A DNA stretch of 64,000 nt from Streptomyces asoensis (lineage in GTDB: Bacteria; Actinomycetota; Actinomycetes; Streptomycetales; Streptomycetaceae). Location of the stretch: the NCBI RefSeq assembly GCF_013085465.1, contig NZ_CP049838.1, positions 6,014,001-6,078,000 on the forward strand, written 5' to 3'. The position numbers were made by a program, and so were the translations under genes. The notes below the pieces were generated by a model. That model was not told where the DNA came from. It was given only the letters and a program-made list of their open reading frames with translations, and ran no database searches. Of this stretch, positions 1 to 9,236 are shown piece after piece; the stretch's first letter is position 1, and every line of letters begins with the position of its first letter.

Positions 1-66
1 AGGAGGAGGCCGGCGGATGGGATTCGGTTCTGCGGAAGACCTCCGAAGATCAACTGGAGCCATTGA

Positions 67-447
67 ATGGCACGCGTTTCCGGTGTCGACATCCCGCGCG
101 AAAAGCGTGTGGAGGTCGCCCTCACCTACGTGTTCGGCATCGGCCGGACCCTCTCCCAGGAGACGCTGGCAGCGACCGGCGTCGACCCGAACACCCGCGT
201 TCGCGACCTCTCCGAGGAGCAGCTCGTCGCGATCCGCGAGTACGTGGACGCCAACATCAAGACCGAGGGTGACCTTCGTCGCGAGATCCAGGCCGACATC
301 CGCCGCAAGGTCGAGATCGGTTGCTACCAGGGTCTCCGTCACCGTCGTGGTCTGCCTGTCCGCGGTCAGCGCACCAGCACGAACGCTCGTACCCGCAAGG
401 GCCCGCGTCGCGCCATCGCCGGCAAGAAGAAGCCGGGCAAGAAGTAG
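67..447 (+). CDS. rpsM: 30S ribosomal protein S13
   Basis: S13 sits in the head of the small ribosomal subunit, contacting 16S rRNA, the P-site tRNA and the large subunit. The 126-aa product has the usual length, begins [21 protein letters not shown] as S13 does, carries the helix-two-turn-helix region (about residues 14-60) and ends in the Lys/Arg-rich tail GKKKPGKK. The ATG lies after a ctggagcc ribosome-binding site. It is the first gene in the window and is followed 71 bp later by rpsK, the usual order of the actinobacterial alpha operon. The cluster is cut by the window edge, so its upstream genes are not visible. Confidence 0.98.
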   Translation: MARVSGVDIPREKRVEVALTYVFGIGRTLSQETLAATGVDPNTRVRDLSEEQLVAIREYVDANIKTEGDLRREIQADIRRKVEIGCYQGLRHRRGLPVRGQRTSTNARTRKGPRRAIAGKKKPGKK

Positions 448-518
448 TCCTCAGCGGGACAACGCTTCATCAGCGGTCTTCGCTGTAGGACCGACCACCT
501 CCCCGTAGGAGTTTGTAG

Positions 519-923
519 ATGCCCCCCAAGGGTCGTCAGGGCGCTGCCAAGAAGGTGCGCCGCAAGGAAAAGAAGAACGTCGCGCACGGCCAGGCGCACA
601 TCAAGAGCACGTTCAACAACACGATCGTGTCCATCACGGACCCGGCCGGAAACGTGATCTCGTGGGCCTCCGCCGGCCACGTCGGTTTCAAGGGCTCGCG
701 CAAGTCCACGCCGTTCGCCGCGCAGATGGCCGCCGAGTCGGCTGCCCGTCGCGCGCAGGAGCACGGCATGCGCAAGGTCGACGTCTTCGTCAAGGGCCCG
801 GGCGCCGGTCGTGAGACCGCCATCCGCTCCCTCCAGGCGACGGGCCTCGAGGTCGGCTCCATCCAGGACGTCACCCCGACCCCGCACAACGGCTGCCGTC
901 CGCCGAAGCGTCGTCGCGTCTGA
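519..923 (+). CDS. rpsK: 30S ribosomal protein S11
   Basis: S11 binds the platform of the 30S subunit next to the mRNA exit region. The 134-aa protein has the standard S11 core ([16 protein letters not shown] at about residues 26-41) and the invariant C-terminal [17 protein letters not shown] tail. It lies between rpsM and rpoA. The odd feature is downstream: the last 33 bp of the gene, including the stop codon, are repeated twice more in the spacer before rpoA with a 101-bp period (see the repeat entry). The gene itself is intact and the extra tails are not in frame with it. Confidence 0.98.
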   Translation: MPPKGRQGAAKKVRRKEKKNVAHGQAHIKSTFNNTIVSITDPAGNVISWASAGHVGFKGSRKSTPFAAQMAAESAARRAQEHGMRKVDVFVKGPGAGRETAIRSLQATGLEVGSIQDVTPTPHNGCRPPKRRRV

Positions 924-1128
924 CGCACCGGCCTACGGTGTCTCGGCCTCCGGCTGGGGGTGTGGGGGTTACCCCCCACATGCCGCAGTACGGCTGCCGT
1001 CCGCCGAAGCGTCGTCGCGTCTGACGCACCGGCCTACGGTGTCTCGGCCTCCGGCTGGGGGTGTGGGGGTTACCCCCCACATGTCGCGGTACGGCTGCCG
1101 TCCGCCGAAGGGTCGTCGCGTCTGACGT
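891..1128 (+). repeat. 101-bp tandem duplication of the rpsK 3' end (2 full copies plus a partial)
   Basis: Copies start at 891, 992 and 1093, each opening with ggctgccgtccgccgaag, which encodes the S11 tail GCRPPK. The first copy is the real rpsK end. The second is nearly identical, and the third diverges after about 35 bp. Each spacer copy contains the stem tgtggggg/cccccaca with a 4-nt loop (961-980 and 1062-1081), so the duplication also doubles a potential hairpin between rpsK and rpoA. The 101-bp period shifts the frame between copies, so no fused protein results. Confidence 0.95.
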
Positions 1129-1156
1129 ACGGCCACGTGTCGGTCTGAAGGCTTTC

Positions 1157-1226
1157 GGGCGGTACGGCTCTGTAAAGGGCCGTATCGCCCGTACCCTTGC
1201 AGTACCCGTGCGGTGAAAACGCACGG
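1157..1226 (+). promoter_or_regulatory. Two successive hairpins in the rpoA leader
   Basis: A 15-bp stem with two G-T wobbles pairs 1157-1171 with 1176-1190 around the loop gtaa. A second stem, CCGTGCG/CGCACGG, pairs 1206-1212 with 1220-1226 around a 7-nt A-rich loop. Neither has a T-run after it, so they look more like attenuation, processing or stabilising structures than simple intrinsic terminators. They lie 54-120 bp before rpoA and would modulate read-through from rpsK. Confidence 0.6.
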
Positions 1227-1279
1227 TTCCGTCGGGCGTCAAATAGCGGGCGTCCACGAAAGAAGGATCTGATCGCCAC

Positions 1280-2302
1280 ATGCTGATCGCTCAGCGTCCC
1301 TCGTTGACCGAAGAGGTCGTCGACGAGTTCCGCTCCCGGTTCGTGATCGAGCCGCTGGAGCCGGGCTTCGGTTACACCCTCGGTAACTCCCTCCGCCGGA
1401 CCCTCCTGTCCTCGATCCCGGGTGCGGCGGTCACGTCCATCCGTATCGACGGCGTGCTGCACGAGTTCACCACCGTGCCGGGCGTCAAGGAGGACGTCAC
1501 CGACCTGATCCTCAACATCAAGCAGCTGGTCGTCTCCTCGGAGCACGACGAGCCGGTCGTGATGTACCTGCGCAAGCAGGGGCCGGGTCTGGTCACCGCC
1601 GCCGACATCGCGCCCCCGGCCGGTGTCGAGGTGCACAACCCCGACCTCGTCCTCGCCACGCTCAACGGCAAGGGCAAGCTGGAGATGGAGCTGACGGTCG
1701 AGCGTGGCCGCGGTTACGTCTCCGCCGTGCAGAACAAGCAGGTCGGTCAGGAGATCGGGCGCGTCCCGGTCGACTCGATCTACTCGCCGGTTCTCAAGGT
1801 CACGTACAAGGTCGAGGCCACGCGTGTCGAGCAGCGCACCGACTTCGACAAGCTGATCGTCGACGTCGAGACCAAGCAGGCGATGCGTCCCCGTGACGCC
1901 ATGGCCTCCGCCGGTAAGACGCTGGTCGAGCTGTTCGGTCTCGCCCGCGAGCTGAACATCGACGCCGAGGGCATCGACATGGGCCCGTCCCCCACGGACG
2001 CCGCTCTTGCCGCTGATCTCGCCCTGCCGATCGAGGAGCTCGAGCTCACCGTTCGGTCGTACAACTGCCTCAAGCGTGAGGGCATCCACTCCGTGGGTGA
2101 GCTCGTCGCTCGTTCCGAGGCCGACCTGCTGGACATCCGCAACTTCGGTGCGAAGTCCATCGACGAGGTCAAGGCGAAGCTGGCCGGCATGGGCCTCGCG
2201 CTCAAGGACAGCCCGCCCGGATTCGACCCGACCGCCGCCGCCGACGCCTTTGGCGCCGACGACGACGCGGACGCGGGTTTTGTGGAGACCGAGCAGTACT
2301 AG
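1280..2302 (+). CDS. rpoA: DNA-directed RNA polymerase subunit alpha
   Basis: The alpha subunit dimerises to nucleate core polymerase and contacts UP elements and activators through its C-terminal domain. The 340-aa product has the N-terminal assembly domain (residues about 1-230, with ...[16 protein letters not shown]) and a C-terminal helix-hairpin-helix domain (about 255-310, with ...[20 protein letters not shown]), followed by an acidic tail. The ATG follows agaaggatc. Its spacer from rpsK is unusually long because of the 101-bp tandem duplication. rplQ follows after a repeat-bearing spacer. Confidence 0.98.
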   Translation: MLIAQRPSLTEEVVDEFRSRFVIEPLEPGFGYTLGNSLRRTLLSSIPGAAVTSIRIDGVLHEFTTVPGVKEDVTDLILNIKQLVVSSEHDEPVVMYLRKQGPGLVTAADIAPPAGVEVHNPDLVLATLNGKGKLEMELTVERGRGYVSAVQNKQVGQEIGRVPVDSIYSPVLKVTYKVEATRVEQRTDFDKLIVDVETKQAMRPRDAMASAGKTLVELFGLARELNIDAEGIDMGPSPTDAALAADLALPIEELELTVRSYNCLKREGIHSVGELVARSEADLLDIRNFGAKSIDEVKAKLAGMGLALKDSPPGFDPTAAADAFGADDDADAGFVETEQY

Positions 2303-2341
2303 TCGCTCCGCGAATCGGCCGGATTTCGGCTGCGGGACCGT

Positions 2342-2396
2342 CGTGGCTGGTCGCGCAGTTCCCCGCGCCCCTTCCAGACCCCTTCGGGGGTCTGGA
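2342..2396 (+). repeat. Dispersed intergenic repeat family A, copy 1, with hairpin
   Basis: The 31-bp element at 2342-2372 begins cgtggctggtcgcgcag and ends ccccgcgcccct. The same element recurs at 7999-8029 (one mismatch) and 12282-12312. Here it is followed at once by the perfect stem tccagacccc/ggggtctgga (2373-2382 and 2387-2396) closed by a ttcg tetraloop. It lies in the 172-bp rpoA-rplQ spacer. I recall this sequence as common in Streptomyces intergenic regions; its role is not established. Confidence 0.85.
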
Positions 2397-2474
2397 TCTC
2401 CGACGGGCAATCGCCCGCTCGGACACTGACCCCGGTACCTGATACGGCCGGGGCAGACACCTAGGAGAAACACC

Positions 2475-2981
2475 ATGCCGAAGCCCACCAAGGGTGCCCG
2501 TCTGGGCGGCAGCGCCGCGCACGAGAAGCTGCTCCTCGCGAACCTCGCGAAGTCGCTGTTCGAGCACGGCCGCATCACCACCACCGAGGCGAAGGCGCGC
2601 AAGCTGCGTCCGTACGCCGAGCGTCTGGTCACCAAGGCGAAGAAGGGCGACCTTCACAACCGCCGTCAGGTGCTCCAGGTGATCACGGACAAGAGCATCG
2701 TGCACACGCTCTTCACCGAGATCGGCCCGCGCTACGAGAACCGCCCGGGTGGCTACACCCGCATCACCAAGATCGGTAACCGCCGTGGCGACAACGCGCC
2801 CATGGCTGTCATCGAGCTGGTCGAGGCGCTGACCGTCGCGCAGCAGGCCACTGGTGAGGCCGAGGCCGCCACCAAGCGTGCGGTCAAGGAAGACGACCTC
2901 AAGAAGGACGAGGTCGTCGAGGACGCCAAGCCCGAGGCTGCGGCCGACGAGGCTCCGGCCGAGGAGTCCAAGGACGCCTGA
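2475..2981 (+). CDS. rplQ: 50S ribosomal protein L17
   Basis: L17 is a large-subunit protein near the peptide exit tunnel. The 168-aa product starts [20 protein letters not shown] and has the L17 core over about residues 1-120 ([28 protein letters not shown]). After that comes an acidic, Ala/Glu/Lys-rich extension of about 45 residues typical of actinobacterial L17. The start follows ctaggagaaacacc, a clear ribosome-binding site. A hairpin follows the stop, ending the ribosomal cluster before truA. Confidence 0.98.
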   Translation: MPKPTKGARLGGSAAHEKLLLANLAKSLFEHGRITTTEAKARKLRPYAERLVTKAKKGDLHNRRQVLQVITDKSIVHTLFTEIGPRYENRPGGYTRITKIGNRRGDNAPMAVIELVEALTVAQQATGEAEAATKRAVKEDDLKKDEVVEDAKPEAAADEAPAEESKDA

Positions 2982-2999
2982 GGCACCGCCTCGCAGTGG

Positions 3000-3027
3000 A
3001 CGGGTCCGCCCTTCGGGGCGGGCCCGT
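3000..3027 (+). terminator. Hairpin after rplQ
   Basis: The arms around 3000-3011 (acgggtccgccc) and 3016-3027 (gggcgggcccgt) pair over a ttcg tetraloop with one G-T or mismatch position. It sits 19 bp after the rplQ stop and has no strong T-tract, as is common for GC-rich Actinobacteria. Confidence 0.6.
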
Positions 3028-3092
3028 TCCGCGTTTCCGAAGGCGTTTGCGGAGGCGTTTTCCGAAGGTCGCAGGCTTGAGAGGATCCAGGA

Positions 3093-3950
3093 GTGAGTGA
3101 CGAAGTACAGCCCGGTTTCGTACGGGTGCGGATGGATCTCTCGTACGACGGGAGCGGGTTCTCCGGGTGGGCCAAGCAGGCCGGCGGGCGGCGGACCGTG
3201 CAGGGGGAGATCGAGGACGCCCTGCGGACCGTGACCCGGTCGCGGGAGACCACGTACGAGCTGACCGTGGCCGGGCGGACGGACGCCGGTGTGCACGCGC
3301 GCGGACAGGTGGCGCACGTCGACCTGCCGGAGGACCTCTGGGCCGAGCACCGGGAGAAGCTGCTCAAGCGGCTCGCCGGGCGGCTCGCCAAGGATGTGCG
3401 GATCTGGTCCCTCGACGAGGCGCCCGCCGGGTTCAACGCGCGGTTCTCGGCGATCTGGCGGCGCTACGCGTACCGGGTCACCGACAACCCGGGGGGCGTC
3501 GACCCGCTGCTGCGCAGCCACGTCCTCTGGCACGACTGGCCGCTCGACGTCGACGCCATGAACGAGGCCGCCCGGCGGCTGCTCGGTGAGCACGACTTCG
3601 CGGCCTACTGCAAGCGGCGGGAGGGGGCGACGACCATTCGTACGCTCCAGGAGCTGAGCCTGGTGCGCGGCGAGGACGGGGTCGTCACCGCGACCGTCCG
3701 GGCCGACGCCTTCTGCCACAACATGGTGCGTTCGCTGATCGGGGCGCTGCTGTTCGTCGGCGACGGGCACCGGGGTGCGGAGTGGCCCGGGAAGGTGCTG
3801 GCCGCGGGTGTGCGGGACTCGGCCGTGCATGTCGTACGGCCGCACGGGCTGACGCTGGAGGAGGTCGGCTACCCGGCCGACGAGCTGCTCGCCGCACGCA
3901 ACAAGGAGGCGCGCAACAGGCGGACGCTGCCCGGGGCCGGGTGCTGCTGA
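3093..3950 (+). CDS. truA: tRNA pseudouridine(38-40) synthase
   Basis: TruA isomerises uridines 38-40 of the tRNA anticodon arm to pseudouridine. The 285-aa product has the N-terminal [13 protein letters not shown] motif and the catalytic Asp64 in [12 protein letters not shown]. Further on are the substrate-binding [15 protein letters not shown] region and a C-terminal [13 protein letters not shown] segment, all family hallmarks. The GTG start follows ccaggag. It sits directly after the ribosomal cluster, its usual place in Actinobacteria. Confidence 0.96.
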   Translation: MSDEVQPGFVRVRMDLSYDGSGFSGWAKQAGGRRTVQGEIEDALRTVTRSRETTYELTVAGRTDAGVHARGQVAHVDLPEDLWAEHREKLLKRLAGRLAKDVRIWSLDEAPAGFNARFSAIWRRYAYRVTDNPGGVDPLLRSHVLWHDWPLDVDAMNEAARRLLGEHDFAAYCKRREGATTIRTLQELSLVRGEDGVVTATVRADAFCHNMVRSLIGALLFVGDGHRGAEWPGKVLAAGVRDSAVHVVRPHGLTLEEVGYPADELLAARNKEARNRRTLPGAGCC

Positions 3951-3978
3951 CCTTCCGGCCCCGCGTCGGCGTCCGCGG

Positions 3979-4854
3979 TCAGTTCGCGGCCGCCGCCGAC
4001 GCCTGGGCCTCGCCGCGCTGGCGGATCCGCTGGAAGGTGAACTCCGCGAGGTCGTCGCCCGCGGCGAAGACGGCCGTGTCCTTCGTGGTCACGTCCTTGC
4101 CGTCCGTGAAGCCCGTGATGGTGAAGTAGGCGTACCGGCCGTAGGAGTTGGTCGTGGAGCGGCAGATCGCGCCGTCGCAGAAGGCCTTGGCGTCCCCGCC
4201 GGTGAGGGCCTTGACGATGCTCTGCTTGTCGGCCTGGCTCTTGACCTTGAGGGCCTGTGCCTCGGTGTCGAAGACCGCCACACCGACCGTGACCGCGATA
4301 GTGCCCTTGGTGTAGGTGATGCGCATGAGGCGGGTGCAGCCATTGGCGGTGAGCACCTTGGGCAGGGTCCCCTGGACACCGGTGGTGCAGGTGGTGCTGT
4401 CGGCCTTGGGGCCCTTCTTGTACACGGCCGAGCCCATGGTCAGCTGCGTGCCGGGGAAGAGCAGGTCCGGCCCGTTGGGGGCGGTGTCCTTGGCCTTGCT
4501 GGCGACGAACTCCTTCGGGTCCAGCGGGGGCGGGGCGCTGGTCGGCGCGAAGGAGGGGGTGGTGGACGCGCTCGGCAGGTCGGCGGACGCGGGCAGTGAG
4601 GAGGTCGGCTTGTTCGCCTCGTCGCTGCCGTTCGCCGACACCACGGCCATGGCCACGGCGGTGCCGATGGCGAGCGTGGCGAGCGCGCCGCCGCCTATGA
4701 AGAACAGTCGACGGCGTTTGTTGCGCGTCTCGGACGCCTCCGCGAGCGCGGCCCAGTCCGGGGTCCGGCCGTCATCGCCGCTGGTCCACGGCTGCTGGGA
4801 GTTCGGTTTCCACGGATCCCACTGGGACTGAGGTCCCCCCTGCCCATAGCTCAT
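3979..4854 (-). CDS. Single-pass membrane protein with extracytoplasmic domain, unknown function
   Basis: The 291-aa protein has a cytoplasmic Gln/Pro/Trp-rich N-terminus (MSYGQGGPQSQWDPWKPNSQ) and a basic stretch RNKRRR. One membrane helix follows at about residues 50-72, then a Ser/Thr/Pro linker and an exported domain with conserved-looking cysteines. I do not recognise the family; similar proteins are widespread in Streptomyces. I chose the ATG at 4854 because TAAGAT, a good -10 box, lies exactly 7 nt upstream, which implies a leaderless transcript. An in-frame ATG three codons further upstream lacks this. The gene converges on truA. Confidence 0.75.
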   Translation of the reverse strand: MSYGQGGPQSQWDPWKPNSQQPWTSGDDGRTPDWAALAEASETRNKRRRLFFIGGGALATLAIGTAVAMAVVSANGSDEANKPTSSLPASADLPSASTTPSFAPTSAPPPLDPKEFVASKAKDTAPNGPDLLFPGTQLTMGSAVYKKGPKADSTTCTTGVQGTLPKVLTANGCTRLMRITYTKGTIAVTVGVAVFDTEAQALKVKSQADKQSIVKALTGGDAKAFCDGAICRSTTNSYGRYAYFTITGFTDGKDVTTKDTAVFAAGDDLAEFTFQRIRQRGEAQASAAAAN

Positions 4855-5085
4855 GGGCCGCATCTTAGACGGGGAGCGGGGGATGCTGTTCCGCCCCGAC
4901 CTGCGCTGAAGTCCCCGGCCTTCCCGGCGCGACTGCGGGCAAACGTGACATCTCCGGGTGGTTGGTGCGGCATATTCGCAGGCCGGCGCGCGCAGTGTGG
5001 CGCAGGCCACTCCGGAAGGGGGTTTCCGGCGACGGGTTCCGGTGAGGCTGACATGCTCACGTGTGATCGGGTGACAGGCCCCGTT

Positions 5086-5115
5086 TTGACCCGGCCCCCG
5101 AGACGCGGGTATCCT
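5086..5115 (+). promoter_or_regulatory. Promoter of rplM-rpsI
   Basis: TTGACC (5086-5091) and TATCCT (5110-5115) are separated by 18 bp, a good match to the principal-sigma (HrdB) consensus. Transcription from here would give a leader of about 170 nt before rplM, long enough to hold an autoregulatory ribosomal-protein binding structure. I did not identify a specific L13-binding fold. Confidence 0.6.
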
Positions 5116-5294
5116 GCATCTTCGTTGTGTATTGGCTTGCTCTTCTCACGGGACGGGCCCTTACACCGGTCCACCGGGCCGATGACCAGCGACCTGCACG
5201 CGGCTTGCGTCACCGCAGTGCGGTCTGGGCTGTCGTGATCGTCTTCGGTGACCTTGTCAGGACCAATTCACTGAAGAAGCGAAGGCTACGAACC

Positions 5295-5738
5295 GTGCGT
5301 ACGTACAGCCCCAAGCCCGGCGATGTGACGCGCCAGTGGCACGTCATCGACGCTCAGGACATCGTCCTGGGCCGTCTCGCCACCACTGCCGCGTCCCTCC
5401 TCCGGGGCAAGCACAAGCCGATCTACGCGCCTCACGTCGACACCGGTGACTTCGTCATCATCATCAACGCCGACAAGGTGCACCTCTCCGGCAACAAGCG
5501 GACCCAGAAGATGGCGTACCGCCACTCTGGCTACCCGGGTGGTCTGCGCTCCGTGCGCTACGACGACCTGCTGGCGAACAACCCCGAGAAGGCCGTCGAG
5601 AAGGCCGTCAAGGGCATGCTCCCCAAGAACACGCTGGGCCGTCAGATGCTCTCGAAGCTGAAGGTCTACAAGGGTGACGTGCACCCGCACGCGGCGCAGC
5701 AGCCCGTGCCGTTCGAGATCACCCAGGTCGCGCAGTAA
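5295..5738 (+). CDS. rplM: 50S ribosomal protein L13
   Basis: L13 is an early-assembly large-subunit protein. From the GTG at 5295 the product is 147 aa and starts [20 protein letters not shown], the conserved actinobacterial N-terminus, so I reject the longer in-frame extension upstream. The core motifs [19 protein letters not shown] and [12 protein letters not shown] are present. It is followed 40 bp later by rpsI, the conserved L13-S9 pair. Confidence 0.97.
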   Translation: MRTYSPKPGDVTRQWHVIDAQDIVLGRLATTAASLLRGKHKPIYAPHVDTGDFVIIINADKVHLSGNKRTQKMAYRHSGYPGGLRSVRYDDLLANNPEKAVEKAVKGMLPKNTLGRQMLSKLKVYKGDVHPHAAQQPVPFEITQVAQ

Positions 5739-5778
5739 TTCCGGCCACACCCCTAGCTGAAAAGAACTGAGGAGAACC

Positions 5779-6300
5779 GTGGCCGAGACCACTGCCGAGC
5801 AGCCGCTCGAAGAGACCGAGCTCGTCGACATCGACAGCTACACCACCGAGTCCGAGGTCCCCGTCGAGGGTGAGTACACCTCGGAGTCCCTCGCGTCCCG
5901 CTTCGGCGAGCCCCAGCCGGCCGCCGGCCTGGGCCGTCGCAAGAACGCCATCGCCCGCGTCCGGATCGTTCCGGGCACCGGCAAGTGGAAGATCAACGGT
6001 CGCACCCTCGAGGACTACTTCCCGAACAAGGTGCACCAGCAGGAAGTCAACGAGCCCTTCAAGGTGCTCGAGCTCGAAGGCCGCTACGACGTCATCGCCC
6101 GTATCTCGGGTGGCGGTGTCTCCGGTCAGGCCGGTGCGCTCCGTCTCGGTGTCGCCCGTGCGCTGAACGAGGCCGACGTCGACAACAACCGTGGCGCCCT
6201 CAAGAAGGCCGGCTTCCTCACGCGTGACGACCGTGCGGTCGAGCGCAAGAAGGCCGGTCTCAAGAAGGCCCGCAAGGCCCCGCAGTACAGCAAGCGCTAA
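5779..6300 (+). CDS. rpsI: 30S ribosomal protein S9
   Basis: S9 reaches the P site of the 30S subunit with its C-terminal tail. The 173-aa product has an acidic N-terminal extension of about 45 residues, usual in Actinobacteria. The S9 fold follows ([19 protein letters not shown], then [16 protein letters not shown]), and it ends in the invariant ...PQYSKR tail. The GTG start follows ctgaggagaacc. It is cotranscribed with rplM and ends before a strong terminator. Confidence 0.97.
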   Translation: MAETTAEQPLEETELVDIDSYTTESEVPVEGEYTSESLASRFGEPQPAAGLGRRKNAIARVRIVPGTGKWKINGRTLEDYFPNKVHQQEVNEPFKVLELEGRYDVIARISGGGVSGQAGALRLGVARALNEADVDNNRGALKKAGFLTRDDRAVERKKAGLKKARKAPQYSKR

Positions 6301-6362
6301 GCTTCGCTGCCTGCTCGTACGTATTCCGGGTCGAACCCGTGCGGTTCGCTCGTACGTACTCC

Positions 6363-6402
6363 GAACGCCCCGGCGGCACGCCACAGTGTCGCCGGGGCGT
6401 TC
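6363..6402 (+). terminator. Intrinsic terminator after rpsI
   Basis: A perfect 12-bp stem, gaacgccccggc (6363-6374) with gccggggcgttc (6391-6402), is followed by gttttc. Confidence 0.85.
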
Positions 6403-6572
6403 GTTTTCTCGCAGCCGTGGGCGTATAACGGCACAAGGTGCTCAAAGGCTTGTGTGATCGGATGTTCAGGGCATCCAATGCCTGGATGCGGAGCCGCCGC
6501 AGACCGACTGGCCGGTCGATCGTCCGACGCACCCGCACGGCTTTTGAAACTGACGCTTCCTCAGGAGGACAA

Positions 6573-7931
6573 GTGGGACGACTCTTCGGCACGGACGGCG
6601 TGCGCGGTGTCGCCAACGCGGATCTGACGGCGGAGATGGCGCTCGGCCTGTCCGTCGCGGCGGCGCATGTGCTGGCCGAGGCGGGCACGTTCGAGGGCCA
6701 CCGGCCGGTGGCAGTCGTCGGACGGGACCCGCGCGCGTCCGGGGAGTTTCTGGAGGCCGCCGTGGTGGCCGGTCTGGCGAGCGCCGGCGTGGACGTGCTG
6801 AAGGTCGGCGTGCTGCCGACGCCCGCCGTCGCCTATCTCACCGGTGTGCTGGGCGCCGACCTCGGCGTGATGCTCTCCGCCAGCCACAACGCCATGCCCG
6901 ACAACGGCGTCAAGTTCTTCGCCCGCGGCGGCCACAAGCTCGCCGACGAGCTCGAGGACAGGATCGAGTCCGTCTACGAGGAGCACCGCACCGGCGCGCC
7001 CTGGAGCCGGCCGACCGGCAGTGGCGTCGGACGCGTGCGGTCGTACGACGAGGGCTTCGACCGCTACGTCGCGCATCTCATCGCCGTGCTCCCCAACCGG
7101 CTGGACGGGCTGCGGATCGTCCTCGACGAGGCGCACGGCGCCGCCGCCCGGGTGTCGCCGGAGGCGTTCACGCGGGCCGGCGCGGAGATCGTGACCATCG
7201 GGGCCGAGCCGGACGGGCTCAACATCAACGACGGGTGCGGGTCCACGCACCTGGACAAGCTGAAGGCCGCGGTCATCGAGCACGGGGCCGCCTTCGGCAT
7301 CGCGCACGACGGGGACGCCGACCGGTGCCTGGCCGTGGACCACATGGGTGACGAGATCGACGGGGACCAGATTCTCGCCGTGCTCGCGCTGGCCATGCGG
7401 GAGCACGGCGCGCTGCGGTCCGACACCGTTGTCGCCACCGTCATGTCCAACCTCGGCTTCAAGTTGGCCATGGAGCGGGAGGGGATCCAGCTCGTGCAGG
7501 CCGCCGTCGGCGACCGGTATGTGCTGGAGGAGATGAAGGAGCACGGGTACGCGCTCGGGGGCGAGCAGTCCGGGCACGTGATCATCCTCGACCATGCGAC
7601 GACCGGTGACGGGACGCTGACGGGGCTGATGCTGGCGGCTCGCGTCGTCGAGAGCGGGCGTTCGCTGCGGGAGCTGGCCTCTGTGATGGAGCGGTTGCCG
7701 CAGGTGCTGATCAATGTGCCCGACGTCGACAGGTCGCGGGTCGCGGAATCGGCCGAGCTGGCGACTGCCGTCGGGGAGGCGGAGCGGGAACTCGGGGCCA
7801 CCGGGCGGGTGTTGCTTCGGCCTTCCGGGACCGAGCCGCTCGTGCGCGTGATGGTCGAGGCCGCGGATATCGACCAGGCTCGGTCTGTTGCCGGGCGGCT
7901 GGCGGATGTCGTGAAGTCGGCGCTGGGTTAA
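6573..7931 (+). CDS. glmM: Phosphoglucosamine mutase
   Basis: GlmM converts glucosamine-6-phosphate to glucosamine-1-phosphate for UDP-GlcNAc and peptidoglycan synthesis, downstream of GlmS (also in this window). From the GTG at 6573 the protein is 452 aa, the family length, starting [15 protein letters not shown]. It has the catalytic phosphoserine loop [13 protein letters not shown] (about residues 98-110), the metal loop DGDADRC (about 246-252) and the sugar/phosphate motifs GGEQSGH and [11 protein letters not shown] strong tcaggagg site precedes the start. A -10-like TATAAC at 6424 would give a leader of about 135 nt containing an in-frame upstream GTG (6438), so a longer isoform is conceivable. 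Confidence 0.96.
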   Translation: MGRLFGTDGVRGVANADLTAEMALGLSVAAAHVLAEAGTFEGHRPVAVVGRDPRASGEFLEAAVVAGLASAGVDVLKVGVLPTPAVAYLTGVLGADLGVMLSASHNAMPDNGVKFFARGGHKLADELEDRIESVYEEHRTGAPWSRPTGSGVGRVRSYDEGFDRYVAHLIAVLPNRLDGLRIVLDEAHGAAARVSPEAFTRAGAEIVTIGAEPDGLNINDGCGSTHLDKLKAAVIEHGAAFGIAHDGDADRCLAVDHMGDEIDGDQILAVLALAMREHGALRSDTVVATVMSNLGFKLAMEREGIQLVQAAVGDRYVLEEMKEHGYALGGEQSGHVIILDHATTGDGTLTGLMLAARVVESGRSLRELASVMERLPQVLINVPDVDRSRVAESAELATAVGEAERELGATGRVLLRPSGTEPLVRVMVEAADIDQARSVAGRLADVVKSALG

Positions 7932-7998
7932 GCGGCGGGGCCGGTTTTCGAGGCGGGTTCGGGGTGGGGGTTCTGTGTGTTGCGGGCTACGGCTGCGT

Positions 7999-8029
7999 CG
8001 TGGCTTGTCGCGCAGTTCCCCGCGCCCCT
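7999..8029 (+). repeat. Dispersed intergenic repeat family A, copy 2
   Basis: This 31-bp copy differs from copies 1 and 3 at one position (cgtggcttgtc for cgtggctggtc). It lies 68 bp after glmM and runs directly into a 47-bp tandem array whose units begin with the last two bases of the element. The preceding context (ggttctgtg...gcgggct) also resembles that of copy 3. Confidence 0.85.
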
Positions 8030-8267
8030 GAAGGCTCTGTGGCTGGGCGGGGTTGGCCCGTTCCGTCGTGGCCCTGAAGGCTCTGTGGGCCGGGCGGGGT
8101 TGGCTCGTTCCGTTGTGCCCCTGAAGGCTCTGTGGGCCGGGCGGGGTTGGCTCGTTCCGTCGTGCCCCTGAAGGCTCTGTGGGCCGGGCGGGGTTGGCTC
8201 GTTCCGTCGTGCCCCTGAAGGTCCTGTGGGCTGGGCGGGGTTGGTTCGTTCCGTTGTGCCCCTGAAA
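8028..8267 (+). repeat. Five-copy 47-bp tandem array after glmM
   Basis: Units start at 8028, 8074, 8121, 8168 and 8215, with a stub at 8262. Each begins ctgaaggctctgtgggc and ends cgttccgtcgtgccc. The first unit is 46 bp; the rest are 47 bp. The third and fourth are the most alike, and the outer ones carry more changes. The array fills most of the 350-bp gap between glmM and the converging DUF389 gene. I see no gene or obvious fold in it. Confidence 0.92.
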
Positions 8268-8281
8268 GCAGGGTTCTCGCG

Positions 8282-9220
8282 CTAGCCCGCGTTGGCTCGT
8301 TCGCGTTGCCTTGCCCAGAGTGCCTTCTGGGCCAGCAGGGTCAGGGTGCCCGCCAGGATGATGCCCAGGAGGTTCAGCAGGAGTTGTTCTGTTGAGCCCC
8401 GGGTTTGTGCCATGTCGCCGTAGCTGAGGGCCACGGCGGCGTTGGCGGCTGCCGGGACCGTCGTGACCGAGATGGCCACGCCCACCAGGGCGCCGGACTT
8501 CGCCGAGGTCAGGGAGAGGGTGCCGGCGGCGCCCGCCAGGACGGCCACGATGAAGGAGAAGGCGTCGGGGGCGTAGACGAAGCCGGTCTGGGGGCGGTCG
8601 GCCTCCAGTTGCTCCTTGCTGAACAGGTCGATCGCGTCCATGAAGAGGCTGAAGCCCACCGTCGCCGCCATCGCCACCGCGAAGCCGACCAGCAGGGCGA
8701 TCAGCGAGCGCAGGGCCAGGCGGGGAGCGCGCTGCACGATCGACGTGCAGACGCCGGCCAGGGGGCCGAACTCCGGGCCCACGGCCATCGCGCCCACGAT
8801 CAGGACCGCGTTGTCGAGCACCACACCGCAGGCCGCGATCACCGTGGCGAGCGTGATGAACGCGAGGTAGGTGACCGAGAGCGTCGACTCCTCGTGGGTG
8901 GCGTCCGTGAGGTGCTCCCACAGGACCGCGTCGGCACCCTCGCCCGGTGCCTCCGCCTCGGCCTTGTCGGCGCGCAGCGAGAGCGACAGGTCGATGTTCT
9001 CCACGGCGATCGAGCCGGTCTCGTCGAGGCCCAACTCCTGGAGTCCGGTGAGGAGTTCGTCGCCCGCCTCGCGTGCCACGTCGCACATCACGACATCGCC
9101 GGCGGGGTTGCGGGCCGCCCCCGGCACCACCACGAGGTGGGTGGTGCCGACGGTGTTCTCGATCAGGGCGACCACGTCGTCGGTGCTGCCCGACGGGGTG
9201 ATCAGGCGCAGGTGCAGCAT
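8282..9220 (-). CDS. DUF389 family membrane protein
   Basis: The 312-aa protein has an N-terminal soluble alpha/beta domain of about 110 residues (MLHLRLITPSGSTDDVVALI). It is followed by five or six hydrophobic helices including NAVLIVGAMAVGPEFGPLAG, the DUF389 hallmark. The biochemical role of the family is not settled. A perfect TACCCT -10-like box ends 6 nt before the ATG, indicating a leaderless transcript. It converges on glmM and is followed on its own strand only by the repeat array. Confidence 0.85.
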   Translation of the reverse strand: MLHLRLITPSGSTDDVVALIENTVGTTHLVVVPGAARNPAGDVVMCDVAREAGDELLTGLQELGLDETGSIAVENIDLSLSLRADKAEAEAPGEGADAVLWEHLTDATHEESTLSVTYLAFITLATVIAACGVVLDNAVLIVGAMAVGPEFGPLAGVCTSIVQRAPRLALRSLIALLVGFAVAMAATVGFSLFMDAIDLFSKEQLEADRPQTGFVYAPDAFSFIVAVLAGAAGTLSLTSAKSGALVGVAISVTTVPAAANAAVALSYGDMAQTRGSTEQLLLNLLGIILAGTLTLLAQKALWARQRERANAG

Positions 9221-9236
9221 GGAGGCAGGGTAGCCG

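Noticed and set aside
811..1148. Open frames reading through the rpsK tail repeats as extra genes
   Set aside because: They only re-read duplicated S11 tail sequence in shifted frames, with no start signals or sensible product.
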